Source: Polytrichum commune
Taxonomy: Eukaryota; Streptophyta; Polytrichopsida; Polytrichales; Polytrichaceae
NCBI GenBank assembly: GCA_950295325.1
Contig: OX485808.1
Coordinates: forward strand, 32,261,180-32,325,179
Length of the DNA: 64,000 nt
Direction of reading: 5' to 3'
Part shown: positions 23,181 through 35,094 of the stretch, in pieces
How the letters are laid out: every line of letters starts with the position of its first letter
Numbering within the stretch: the first letter of the stretch is position 1
Program-made: the position numbers and the translations under genes
Notes under the pieces: model-generated
The model's input: the letters and a program-made list of their open reading frames with translations, nothing else
Told to the model about the DNA's origin: nothing
Databases searched by the model: none

Positions 23181-25352
23181 CGGAACTGAAATTCACTCAC
23201 GTTAGGAGGAAATCTCGGAGCTGAAATTGTGTTTCGCCAACTTCCAGCAAGCAGGTGAGGAAACCACCTTGGAAGAGCACACCATGTGTAAGCAAGGTTG
23301 GTGCTGTGAACTTGAAATTAATATCTCATCATAAATGATTTACATTAGGGACCTGCATGCATATTACGGTAGGTTTGCATGTAGAATATTGTACATGTGG
23401 AGCCCAATCTGCTTTAAATTTGAAAATCTGGTTGTTTCTAAGTAATGTTTTCCACTCTGAGGGAAAGACACTCCGAGAGTCCATACTTCTAATCAAATTT
23501 CTCAATCCTTTCTAGGCGAACAAGCTATTCTTAAACATCACAAATGGGATCAATTGATTTCCCACACCCAAACCTACACGTACAAAGTGGATTCCATAGT
23601 TTGGCGCTGGCATCCAGCTCGAAATTCTAGACCCAATTCTCAAAGATTAGCAATTTTTGAAATTTTCATATTAGCGGTTTCTCAGTATCTAATTCGATGG
23701 CCTCACAAAGCATTATTCCTGGTATTTTGTGTTGCTATTCAGATATCTCCTAGATTCTATATTGAACGCAATCTGCAACCAAACTACACTATACAATGTA
23801 TTTAGTGTCATATGGTAATTTATGGCTTCGAGGCAACTTTTCTACTGACATTTCTTATGAATAAGTTTACAAACACTCTCATCTCAACTTTACATGTATG
23901 GTTTATTCTACATCCTAACATTCATGCAATAAAATATTGTCATGGATGGTTGAAATTTATGAGCTTCCTACGTGCCAAAGTCTTTGTTGCGAACTTCTTC
24001 TCCCACCAGCGGTGGGTCTTTGCACATCCTACGAGAAGTGGGTGCTTAAATGTTTCAATCATTGTTAGTTTCAACCTGATCCTTCATCAGACATCCCCTT
24101 CCATAGACCAAGTGGCCATCATATTTTCAAGCAGGATGTTTTTATCTGGTTATACTGGGCATTGTACTCCTTACTTTGTTTTCTTAATATTTTTCTTCAT
24201 AGTGTTTTCTTTTTTCCCTGCACTTATTAGTCTGATGTGTGCTTTCTTGGAAACATCAACCCTGGTTAATATCAGGTGTCTCTTTGACATATCTATTTTT
24301 GTAAATATATCTGTAGGGCGAGGGCAGTAGAGTAAGAAGGAGCCCTGAGGGCAATCCTCAGCTTCAGGCATGGGAACTATGACAAGTGACCCAAGATTTT
24401 GTGAAGAAAAAACTCCTGCATTTCCATTGTGGAACCTTAGCTCTGATAAAGTTGCTCCTGTTTTGATGAAATGGTTGTCTATGTTAACTTAACGAAATTA
24501 AGACGGTAGCTTGCACCATCCACTCGGCACTTTGAGGTAGAGACCCTCAAGCCCAGAACTCCTACTAACTTACTTACAATTGTCGGTCACCTGTTCGTGT
24601 TGCTGCATTTTCCTCCTTGAATTTATGGGTACTTAAAACTTGATTAGTGCTAGAAGTACTATTGTCGAAAATCTCATGATACAATTACTGCTGACGATGG
24701 GAGGATGTATACTAGCAAGACATTTCAATTGATCCCAACGACGTGAGATCTGCTTTCAGCTTCTTGCTTCTCCCAAAGGAATAATGGACTGAGTACTACT
24801 TCCAAGCTGCTAGGGTTTCCACAGTCAGGTGATTTGTGAGCAGCTGATTGTGTTTTCAAGTTTCTTCTTTCCTTTCTTGCACTTTTCTTGTCTTTGAATG
24901 TTGTCGAGTTTGGATTTGAAACCCAAGTTTACATCAATGGCCGCAGCAACCCACCCTGTGCTTTCAAGGCTTCGTGCTGTTCACGTTGATAATGAATAAG
25001 ATATTCGAACGAGTTCCAAAAATTACAAGAGTTGCCATGGCCACAGTTTGGGTTTGTCAATATGCTATTTGCACTCTTTGAGCGTTGCACATCCTACAAG
25101 AAGTGGGTGCTTAATTATGAGGAAAATGGGTGATTCTCAGGGTTCCATCCTTCTGTCCTTTGATTCTTGGTTGATTTAGCGGTTGAAATAGTCTTTAGTG
25201 CGATCGTCTAGGTTAAATAGTCTTTGTAGAGAGGAATTTAATGAAGGCAGACAACATGTCTGCAATTTCAGTCAATTAATCTGTGACATAAGATATGCAT
25301 GTCTTACTCGGTTACTCGGTATGAAGGTTGAAATTTATCAACTTCCTACGTG
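23181..25352. other. Spacer without an intact gene
   Basis: Two direct copies of GGTTGAAATTTAT..CTTCCTACGTGCCAA running into TTCTCCCACCAGCGGTGGG lie at 23949-24020 and 25325-25400. Near 23785 is a single end of the ACACTAAATATG family. The open frames at 23812-24330 are hydrophobic by AT composition and show no family signature. Confidence 0.5.
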
Positions 25353-25687
25353 CCAACTTTCTTGCGGACTTCTTCTCCCACCAGCGGTGGGCCTTTGGCC
25401 CCTAGCGGCTTGTTGTGTTATTTGTGTTGGTGGTGTACATGGAGGTTGTTCCAAAGCCCAACAATGTGAGTGATCATATAAAGGCGTTTCTTGATGATCT
25501 TCAATGGCCCAAGCATATTGAAGACCCTCCACTGATGCAAACCAAGAGGCGAACTTCTTCGAATATATAACAATACTTGGATTTTTTCTAGTTAACTATA
25601 GTTGTTCCCTAAAATTTATAGAAAACGAGCCACTAGGGGCCAAAGGCCCACCGCTGGTGGGAGAAGAAGTCCACAAGGAAGTTGGCA
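25353..25687. repeat. Inverted repeat with ~60-bp arms
   Basis: Arms 25353-25411 and 25627-25687 are nearly perfect inverses, rich in CCCACCAGCGGTGGGCC and GGCCCCTAGCGGCT. They enclose about 215 bp. The right arm is also the start of a 433-bp block repeated at 34661. This has the form of a small terminal-inverted-repeat element, but no target duplication was recognised. Confidence 0.7.
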
Positions 25688-26059
25688 AAGCAGAGAGTTT
25701 GTTTGGGTAATAGGTAGTGAAGCTTACACCAAAAGAATCATCAATACAACTACAAAACAATATGGAATGGTTTGATTTTTGATCTTGGCATTGAAATCTG
25801 GCCCACACCTAACATAGGGATGATTGATATAATGTAAGCCATTATAAGATGGCCTGCAATAATTTCAATTAAGCCGTGTTTGGAAGTGTGCATATGGGTA
25901 TTGCAGTTCGCACTTGTTGAGAATGTTTGGATTCAATGTTATACTCTTGACCATTTGCTCAAATTAAGATATTCAATCCTGAATGTCCAATACACAAATG
26001 CACAAGCCCAAAATTCAAAAGGAAACAAGACGACTTCCTACTTGTCCGTGGTCACCCTA
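25627..26059. repeat. 433-bp dispersed direct repeat, copy 1
   Basis: Nearly identical to 34661-35094, with only scattered single-base differences. Both copies begin at GAGCC.CTAGGGGCCAAAGG and end at GTCCGTGGTCACCCTA. The two copies are about 9 kb apart in the same orientation and bracket the F-box gene, so unequal recombination could delete or duplicate that gene. Confidence 0.85.
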
Positions 26060-26347
26060 TGTTGAGTCTGATCCATTCTCCGCGCAAAGCAGTCACGAAA
26101 AAAATTAAATCACAACTATAAATTCCAAATGACCGCTTCCGAGAGAAGAAAAGCGCCGAACGAGCTTCTTCAATGAACATTGATCAGATCAAATTGTTTG
26201 AGCTGCACTGAAAAGTCGCAACGTCTAAGTTTACAAGCTACTGCAGTGCAGGGGGGTGGAGAGATTCAATGCCAAAACTCAGCTAAAGTCCAATGTTTTC
26301 CTTGTGTATGATAAACTATATGTCCCAACCCAGCAATTTTACTTGCT

Positions 26348-26690
26348 GTGAAATATTTTAGACTGAAATTTTAGAAACAATTGTAAATCTGATCTCCAGT
26401 TTCGCTATGAAGGTATAAAGTAGGGATTCCATCTGAATCTCAAGTACAAGCATGGGAGGATGAAGAGTGAGAGGAGCAAGAGAGGAGGGAAGATCAGGCT
26501 GTTTCAAGTCAGCAATTGAACGTGTTGTAAAATACTAGAGATTGAAAACTTAGAAGTGTCTTTACATCCGATCTCCAGTTTCACTTCCGAGGGTATAAAG
26601 TAGGATTTCAATGTGAATCTTAATCTCAAGCATGAGAGGAGGAAGAGTAGAGGAGCGAGAGAGGAGGGAAGATCAGGCAGCTGCAGCCCT
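26348..26690. repeat. Tandem duplication, ~180-bp period
   Basis: Two direct copies, about 26348-26511 and 26527-26690, share ATCTCCAGTTTC, GGTATAAAGTAGG, AATCTCAAG and GAGAGGAGGGAAGATCAGG. Each contains TATAAA. Both lie upstream of an unassigned open frame (26780-27070) with no recognised domain. Position 27071-27659 shows nothing beyond diverged similarity to 32700-32980. Confidence 0.7.
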
Positions 26691-27659
26691 GCTTAAGCTG
26701 CGGGGGGCTGACTATACAGTCTGACACCCACGGCCAGAGCTCGTTGGGGGGTGTTTAGTGACTTGCAGGTCATGTCCCTTTGTATCGAAGAAGGTCGGAG
26801 TCCAGTGTCTTCTGTAGTCAAAGTCAGAGTGCAATGGCCAACCGACCTCCTGCCCTCAAACCTCGTCATCTTGGAAACACCGCAACATGGTCTGCACTGA
26901 ACAATCCTTCAAATTTTGGTCACATCTGCATCTTGCAAGAGGCCACTGAGTTACAATATGTTGTTAATTACAGACACAAATTAGGCCACCTCAGCATTGA
27001 CGATTATAGAGCACCAAGTCATTCAGATTATCTTCCTGCACTTAAGATATTGTCACCCCTGAAGGATTGATTGTTCTGGTGGTGATCGCGAATAAAATCT
27101 ACTCAGGCGCAGATGCAATTTGGAGCAGACTCGATGGTCAAGTTCAGGAGATCCATGGAACCTGGGATTAATGAATCCAGGAGCTATCATGTAGTATATC
27201 TAGACATGGAGCTCGAGACATCGACATAAGCTGGAGAAAACTCATGGTGCAGTTCGTGAGCCTCATGTGATCACCAAATTATGAAATTATGTCCAAAGTC
27301 CCACCAAACTTACATCCAAGGAACGCGTGCACATTTCTACATAGATTGCAACAACTAATGATTCAAGTGATTCACCACATTCTGCTAGCTAACTTCTAGA
27401 AACCAGGTGTGCACTATAAGAACCTGCCAGAATTGAATGTCTGTTATTTTTCTACTTGATAAATTGTACTCAACATATGGACAGTGGCCCGCATAGTTCT
27501 AAATAGTATACATTTTTGCATTGATTACTCTACAAGCACTTTGCGACCTTCCTACTGAACTGATATTCACTCGCCTATGGTGCACAGGAGTAACGTACGC
27601 ATGCCAAGCTCTATACACAAAAATATAGTTCTCCTGCAAAGTCTCAAGGCTGTCCACAT

Positions 27660-28961
27660 TCAAATTGTGCTCTTAAAATTGGGCTCAAATGTGAAAGATA
27701 GTGGATTGAGGCTAATATGAAACGCCGTGTGTCCCTTTCGGTTCAAAGGAAGAGGCCCCAAATAGCCACCATTGCGGATGTCATACACCTTGCCTGTAAG
27801 CCTGAGTGTATTAAATATACATAACTTTCCTTCACCGAAACTGACGCACACAAGTTCAGGGTAACACAATATTCCCCGGCCATATGGCTGCCGCTCTCTG
27901 ACAATATTCTTCCATTTCCCGGACCCTCCTCCAAGTGCTACATTCTCAAGTTTGTCAATACAATGCTCTACACTCCAACCAATCTCTCGTTCTCGGAACA
28001 GGTAGACTTCACCGTCGCACTCCACCAGCTGAGCTGAGCATGAGATGGCATTTCCCAGAGCAGGTAGAGGGCATTTCCAGTCCAACAACCACTTACCTGC
28101 GTCCATGTCATATGCCACCACACCTTTGCCAGACCCATCTTGTAGAAACGCAATGCAGTATAATATTCTGTTTATGAAAATTCCCGTCTGATACTCGTTC
28201 AAGCTAAAATCCACCCCAGGTATGTCACCAGTCACTTCCCATTGTGATGTGCGTGAGTCATAAACTTCAGTTTTCCTTGACAGAATCTCTCCTCCCAACT
28301 TTCCTGAGCTCCCGACAACGATTATTTTGTACGAAGTTGCATTTGCCACCATGTGCATGAGCACAGGGTTCCGTGGGAAGTTGAGGTGTGGCAAATGCCT
28401 ACCGAATTGTGTCAGAGGGTTGTAGACTACCACTCTTCCATTTTCGACAGCCCGGGCGGCGTATAGACACAAAAGCCCATTCCCTGTACAGAGTAGGCAG
28501 CCTTTGAACAGTTTCCGATATGGAAATGGGAGGAACCGCACGGGTGGCAGTGGCCTCCATGTCTTTGACAGCAGATCAAACCCTGACCACTGTACTCCTC
28601 CATGTTTAATGTAAAAATACAAGGAGGTCAGTGAACCTTCTTGGGAAACAGACTCTTCTTGAGACGAAAGAAATGGGGTTGAAATTTCTATAAAATTCTT
28701 CGCACTTTTGGATACCCTTTTGAATTGGAATAAGTCCTCATATTTCAGCTTCCTCAGAATAGATCCTTGAACGTCATTCGGAAGTGCGTCCCACTTGAGC
28801 CCCTGGCTTTTGAGTGATTCACTATAATGTTCATCGCATGTGGGTAAATTTTTTACATCAACGGCTTTCATTGCCAAATCGTTCATCTCCTCCCCACTCT
28901 TGATGGTTTCCTTTGATGATGGTGGCCCTTTTATCTCCATAATCGACTCTGGCATGAACAT
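27660..28961 (-). CDS. F-box protein with kelch-like C-terminal region
   Basis: One uninterrupted 433-aa frame. The start is the first ATG (28961); upstream the frame has only non-ATG codons until a stop at 28995-28997. Two more ATGs follow within eight codons. Residues ~55-94 form the F-box (WDALPNDVQGSILRKL, then FKRVSKSAKNFIEI), which binds SKP1 in an SCF ubiquitin ligase. The rest has the spaced GxL/VYNPLT/W pattern of plant F-box/kelch proteins: LLCLYAAR, VVYNPLTQFGRHLP, TEVYDSRTSQWE, VVAYDMDAGKWLLDW, suggesting a beta-propeller for substrate binding. The substrate cannot be inferred. The family is very large in plants, so no gene symbol is given. It stands alone in a repeat-rich region, flanked by the 433-bp direct repeats at 25.6 and 34.7 kb. 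An intronless frame is common for this family. Confidence 0.9.
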   Translation of the reverse strand: MFMPESIMEIKGPPSSKETIKSGEEMNDLAMKAVDVKNLPTCDEHYSESLKSQGLKWDALPNDVQGSILRKLKYEDLFQFKRVSKSAKNFIEISTPFLSSQEESVSQEGSLTSLYFYIKHGGVQWSGFDLLSKTWRPLPPVRFLPFPYRKLFKGCLLCTGNGLLCLYAARAVENGRVVVYNPLTQFGRHLPHLNFPRNPVLMHMVANATSYKIIVVGSSGKLGGEILSRKTEVYDSRTSQWEVTGDIPGVDFSLNEYQTGIFINRILYCIAFLQDGSGKGVVAYDMDAGKWLLDWKCPLPALGNAISCSAQLVECDGEVYLFREREIGWSVEHCIDKLENVALGGGSGKWKNIVRERQPYGRGILCYPELVCVSFGEGKLCIFNTLRLTGKVYDIRNGGYLGPLPLNRKGHTAFHISLNPLSFTFEPNFKSTI

Positions 28962-31885
28962 GGTTAGATTAAACTTCAAGATGCAAGTCGATTCTTATTC
29001 TGAGAGCATCTATTTCGCCATATGTATTCTTCCTCGATGCTTTAAGGCCTCAGAGCGTATTCACACATCAAACTGCCTACCAATTCCGATTCCGAGGGTT
29101 AGGTCGTCAGGGGAAAACTACCGGAAAATCCTATCCTTCGCTCTCATGAATTTGCAATTTGACGACTAGGAATGTCCGTACCTAGTATCCTAACCATGGC
29201 TGGCAACCACCTTCCAAAGAGGGAATTGACATGCCTGCCATTTCAGGGTCATCAGCTGGATGAATCTTGATTAGTGTCTTGACAGGACGCCTTTCAAATC
29301 CTGTCTGCTACACTAAACATCTGAGTTAGTATGGCATTAGAATTGGTGCGCCATGTTCATTAGAGTGCTCTACGTGACTTTCATGTAGCACCAAGTGTCA
29401 CTTGGAACCCGCCCTCCCTAGTTGCCAACCAGTGATTGCAAGACAATTAGTGGGTCATTGATGAATAGGTGGGTCATACTAAACCAGATGTTTAGCGAAC
29501 TGGTGTGAGTTGATGCGACAGAATTCCTGTCATACCTGCCAGACCAAAAGCATATTCGGTTTTGCAACTTAGATTGAATTCAGTTTTCAGATCAAGTTGA
29601 AACCTGGATCGAGAGCTGCAACGCACTTGACATCCCAGCAAATCTGCGCATTCGCTCCGTATCTGCAGCTCCGCATGCATCAATCGATGTTCCAGACTCT
29701 TCAAAAAACAATTTGCAACACAAACTCATCAGTAAACTGTGGACAAGTAGGGATTGGGACCATTGTGCTGTATGACATGGTTGTGCCTCCTTTTCAGAGT
29801 GGGCGTTAGAATGAAAAAAAAGGGATAACACTTATCAAAAGGAAATCTATGACATTAAAGCTTTGGTTGAAGAAGAAAAGCAGAAAAACCAGGCAATCGA
29901 CAGGCGATGCCACAAATGGGGTACAGCCTGCCGTTTGGCGCTTGGGTTCCCTGCCGGCTCTTGCAGCCTTCTACTTGATTTCAATACCTACCTGCTCCTC
30001 CGACAGGCTTCTAGCGACTCACCTTTTTAGTATTAAAAACCTTCAACAGGTACCGTACACGGTTACTGCAACTATCAAGTTTTTTATTATAAAAGAAACC
30101 CAAAAAGAAACCGTCAAAAACGGTAGATTCCCTGCAAGAACCCTAAACCTCAAGACAGAAGTCCACGACGACTGGCTATGCAGGTTATGATTTACATGGT
30201 AGGTGTCCTGTTCAGCACTCTAGCCTCTGCCCGAGACGAAGGCGTGACAACCAAGAAACAGCACCAAGTTACATCGAGAACAACAAGCCACTTATTCGCT
30301 GCGGAGTGATGAAAAATTCGTTCATCTTGATACTTGAGCGTACACCCTGACTCTCTTAACGCAGTAGGCAAGCGTACAGAAAGACAGTCGCAAATTGAGC
30401 CGAAAGATATTTTTCATCGACCTCATGATGCATAAGATTATCTATCTGTGGCACAAAACTATTCTTGCAACTGCACACAAAATCGACGAAAGATTTGCGT
30501 TCTCGGCTGGCTGCATCTCCCAGGTCTTCTTAACACTACAATGTTGTTGTTAACCATAACAGAAGAGAAGGTGTGCCCAGAAGTTGTAGTTTATGGATTC
30601 GCACAACCGTATCTTCTCCTTTAAAGAAGCCTCGAATATCTGCATAGCTCGTACATACAGCGGAAACTGTAATTCCCTTTTTTTAGGATCGAAGACGTAC
30701 TAAATGCCGTTGGCACAGGACATTAGGCAGGCACTTGCGAAAGACCGGAAACTCACATTTAGGACGAAACAACAATGTAGAGACGAGAATGAAAGAGGGA
30801 ACATTGGGCAACAGAGCATAATTGTTGGGAGCCAGCAAGGAAGAGCTTCCGAAAAGCAGAATGTAAGGAAAGCTGATTCAGACCTACAAATCGTCAAGAA
30901 GATTGCTGGAGATATAATGTTCACCTCAATTCGCCGCTGACTGAAAGCCCATCCTCTAACGAATCTGAAGAAGAAACTGACAAATGATTGGCAGTGTTAT
31001 TCTGCTGCGATCCAGGCTGATATCGACTCCGCATGGGTAAGGTCGGGAAGCCATTTCCGATGTCGGCAGCGCAGACACAACAAAGTCTGTAATTGGTCTG
31101 TACAGCAACTACAGACTTTCATTCTTGCACTACACTTACACTTCACTGGTTATCCCACTTAGTGAGGGTGGGCTAATAGTGCATGTGGGAAATTAGTGAA
31201 GGTGATACTAAATTTCTTCACCCAGTGAAACTAGTGCCACCATAAGATGTAGTGTTTCGGGAATTCAAAGTGTCAAAGTGTGGGAAACTCTTGCAACAAG
31301 CTCCCTTCAGTTTCTTAGTGTTAGGATATGTCTTAGGAGTGTGGTGTGCCGCCTGAAAACATGAAAGAGCTTCTTTGAATGCACTCTACAAAATAACTTA
31401 GAATATTCATTAATTTCCTTGAAATGTTCAATAAATGAGCATGCATTATGAATTTAGTATCACTCAGTAAAATAATGTAGCCCTCGCTAATTTTGAGATT
31501 TGCCAATATAGTGAGTGTTATGGGAATTAGTACGACACGCTGTAAATTGGATAATCAGAGTACTAGTTGCCTAGTACTCTTCATGTCGTGGCATTGACTC
31601 ATATCCGTGTGAGTCATGTTCTTGGGTCCACCTAAGCCAATTACCATGAAATTGCAAAACATGTTTTAGTCTTTGTCATGGTCGTCTGTGAGTGCACAAC
31701 ATGGTGGCGACTGAGCTACAAGAAGTCTCCTGAGGGACCATTCGACCACAAAATAATATCATACCAAACAGTTTAAACATATTAATTATATTGACTCTGC
31801 TAATTTGATTTCGATCCAAGAATTGCAATGGGTATTGTGTCCCACCTCATGGCTTGGCATAACAAGCCTTCAAGTTTCACAAAAC
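28962..31885. other. F-box gene 5' flank and spacer
   Basis: The F-box promoter must lie at the left end of this stretch, reading leftward; no clear TATA box was recognised. Open frames at 29849-30190 and 30704-30940 are short, have no detectable family motif and are not supported as genes. Base composition is less AT-rich between about 29.2 and 31.1 kb than in the other spacers, so a non-coding or unrecognised transcript remains possible. Confidence 0.4.
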
Positions 31886-32204
31886 TACACTAAATATGAT
31901 ATATATTTATTGTCTCTTACTATTTGGAGTTACACAATGTTATATTTTTTTATTGTTAATGTGTTTTTTTCACCAAGTAAAGGTGTATTCCGTGTTCATC
32001 AACCATCATATTTTTGTAATTTTTTGATGTATTGTACATCATATTGACGATTAGAATTGTCCAAAATTCATGCATAAATCCAAATATAGTACCTAAATCT
32101 TGATTTTTGTTGACAAAAAATGAGATATTAATATTTTAAAATGGGTATAGAATTGTGTAATTTTAAATAGAATGTGACACTTATAATATATTTAGTGTTA
32201 TAAT
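31886..32204. mobile_element. MITE, ACACTAAATATG family
   Basis: Inverted ends CTACACTAAATATGATAT and ATATATTTAGTGTTATAA bracket about 320 bp of AT-rich non-coding DNA. The interior landmark TTTTTTTCACCAAGTAAAGGTG is shared with the 9395 copy. Confidence 0.5.
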
Positions 32205-33055
32205 GAAAGGATGGAGTGAAACGACAATGTCAAAATAATAATCAAGGCCACGGGGATCCAAAAGAGAGAGTTGGCCTTGGGAAGCTCTTTGGAGTGCAGA
32301 CATGGAAAAAAGACATGTTACAAAGAGATTGAACTGAGACCTAGTAAGCATGGTTAACTACACCAACATTTCCAAATCGTGTTTGTGACCATTCACCTCA
32401 TGATCTTTGAAGCCATATGAATATCTTATTTCATTGCCAAAGTGAACATTCAAGAATTTATTCTTTAATAAACAATCATTATTATAGGTCTTCCTCCCAG
32501 TTATGTTGAATTTGACTACAAGCATTTTATAACTTGGACAACACGTCATCTTGCACCGGAGGATATTGTAGTACATCATCAAAAAGATTTCTAAATGTAG
32601 CATTGTGGGCACCGACACAAAGACATGTTGCCCATATGGTGGATTGAATCTAAGCAGATGAGATTTGTAGCTTCAATTGAAGTGTGACAGAGACAACCAA
32701 CTGTAGTGGATGGTCCATGGAATCCTAGCATCACTGAATGCAGGACCCAATTACATAGGAGATCCAGACTAAATTAAATGGCGGCGCTCATGCTGGAGTA
32801 ATCTGATAGTCTAGTTCATGAGCCACGCCTCAATATGTGATCACCAAATTACGCATCTCAAAGAAACTCCTACCATACCAACTTCCATACAAGGATTAAT
32901 TACCTGCATCATATCTAGATTGCATGCATCCCCTGGCAATGACTCAGTGGTAAAGTTACAAGAAATCACTCTTCGCTAACTCCTGTAACTGGTAGACAAG
33001 AAGCCAGATTATTATCAGGTAAGTTAGCCCCGAGGACGCTCTAAGCTGGCCCGGG

Positions 33056-33310
33056 AAACCAATGAACGGGGAGGACCAATTGGTAGTAACAGATGAACCG
33101 GTTGAGTTTGAGAAAACACCGGTTGAAGCTCAAGACTTCAGGAGAACTATCAATCATTTCAGAAGAATCTGTGGAATAAATCTCAAACGAACAAAGAAAA
33201 CCAGAAGATGTCAACATGTACCCAGCTGGATTTCGAAACACTGGGATGTTGACCAATTATGCCCAAAAATCTGCCTGGAAACCGAGGGAAACGTGAGACT
33301 CAAGTGTTGG
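33056..33310 (+). repeat. Dispersed repeat with open frame, copy at 22.9 kb
   Basis: Diverged copy of 22930-23180. In this copy the frame from 33062 stays open and reads VVTDEPVEFEKTPVEAQDF onward, with several basic residues. The other copy is interrupted by stops. The peptide was not recognised; it may come from a transposon or a captured exon. The open frame continues into the 581-bp element at 33513, so its end is not native. Confidence 0.4.
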
Positions 33311-33512
33311 GAAAGGATCGAGGGCCATTGTTGCTTAACATTCAAGACTCCTCCTGCAAGAACATCACCAGTATCTGGGCCCCTGCACACGCTGCGTGAC
33401 GATTTATTTTCTTACTTTTGTTTCATCCGAGTTTGCTTCTACTGTTTTAAGTGTTCTAATTTTTACATTACTAGGTATATTAGGATTAAGGTTTATGAGT
33501 ACTTGTTTGTAT

Positions 33513-34093
33513 CCCCGGGTACGCAACTCCCGTATTATATGGTCCTGATTATAATCACTTATAATGCGTTTTAGTCCAATATTGAGTGATACAATTTGTT
33601 TTAATGTAGGAAACCCTTGTAGCCCTTCTAACAAGGAATCCAAAAATGTAATTATATATAGGAAATGAATATATTTTGAAGCATATAATTGCATTAAAAA
33701 CCTAATTATATGATTGTTTTTAATACAGGTACCATAGGTCAAACTACCCAACTTTTTGGACTTTTTAATAAAATTTTAACATTGTGAATGAATTATAATT
33801 TTAATGGGAGGAAACTATTCGTGGCTTATAATTTTAATGGGAGGCTTAATAAATATGCAACCCAACTTTTTTTTCATCTCATTTATTTAATTTGGTCTTC
33901 ACCCAACTTTTTTTTCATCTCATTTTATTTAATTTGGTCTTTACCCAACTTTTTTTTCATCTCATTTTATTTAATTTGGTCTTCACCCAACCTTTTGATC
34001 ATTTTAATTTGATATAATTTTTACAAAAGCCGTCCTCTAAGCCGTTTTAAGTACGATGCCCCCTGCGTATAATATGGGAGTTGTGTACCCGGG
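33513..34093. mobile_element. 581-bp element with 8-bp target duplication
   Basis: Inverted ends CCCGGGTACGCAACTCCC and GGGAGTTGTGTACCCGGG (one mismatch in 18) are flanked by a perfect direct TTTGTATC (33505-33512 and 34094-34101). An 8-bp duplication is typical of hAT elements, although the CCCGGG terminus is not the usual hAT end; other superfamilies are possible. The inside has no coding capacity and contains three tandem 42-bp units (33860-33984). Confidence 0.85.
33860..33990. repeat. Three tandem ~42-bp units
   Basis: Units beginning ACCCAACTTTTTTTTCATCT start at 33860, 33901 and 33943, nearly identical, with a fourth partial unit at 33985. They lie inside the 33513-34093 element. A shorter duplication (TATAATTTTAATGGGAGG) lies just before them. 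Confidence 0.9.
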
Positions 34094-34660
34094 TTTGTAT
34101 CCCCATTATTACTGATTTTTTTTTTAATTCCTTTCTTCATTATTACTGAATCATTATCATTGAATTTTTTGAATTGAATTTTCTTCTGTGTCACAAAACT
34201 TCTTGAATTTATTATTTTATTTCAAGAATTGCACGCACAAATGAAGTTACCTCAATATAACATGTTTTGGAACTTATAGATCATTTTTTTCTTTGAGGGT
34301 AGTTTGCCAGCCTTGGTTTTGCACTCAATTTGCACTCAACTTATATCATCTTCAATTTTTATTATTTTCCTCAATTTGATAAATCTTGAATTGTCTTATT
34401 AATCAAGGCCCTTAGAAAATGATTTTCCCATAAATATAGTGTTACTAATTACAATTACTTTCAAATGAACAAATCATAAAACGAATGCTTGGAATTTTTG
34501 CCATTTTGTCCATTTGGGTTCTAGGTCTTTAGTATCTACATACTAGAGGCTCTTAAAATGCTCATGGACTTCCTTGAGTTTTTCTCAAGAACAACAACCT
34601 CTTTCTTTCTAAGCTATCATTACAAAGAGAGAAGTTACAGTCGATGCTTTCCAAAGAAAC

Positions 34661-35094
34661 GAGCCGCTAGGGGCCAAAGGCCCACCGCTGGTGGGAGAAG
34701 AAGTCCGCAAGGAAGTTGGCAAAGCAGAGGAGCTTGTTTGGGTAATAGGTAGTGAAGCTTACACCAAAAGAATCATCAAAACAACTACAAAACAATATGG
34801 AATGGTTTGATTTTTGATCTTGGCATTGAAATCTGGCCCACACCTAACATAGGGATGATTGATATAATGTAAGCCATTATAAGATGGCCTGCAATAATTT
34901 CAATTAAGCCGTGTTTGGAAGTGTGCATATGGATTTTGCAGTTCGCACTTGTTGAGAATGTTTGGATTCAATGTTATACTCTTGACCATTTTGCTCAAAT
35001 TAAGATATTCAATCCTGAATGTCCAATACACAAACGCACAAGCCCAAAATTCAAAAGGAAACAAGACGACTTCCTACTTGTCCGTGGTCACCCT
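34661..35094. repeat. 433-bp dispersed direct repeat, copy 2
   Basis: Nearly identical to 25627-26059 (see that entry). This copy lacks the inverted partner arm found beside copy 1. Confidence 0.85.

Noticed and set aside
23812-24330. 172-codon open frame rich in Phe, Ile and Leu
   Set aside because: Hydrophobicity follows from T-rich DNA. It overlaps repeat copies and lacks any conserved motif.
29849-30190. 113-codon open frame
   Set aside because: Composition is plausible but no motif, splice partner or repeat-conserved frame supports it.
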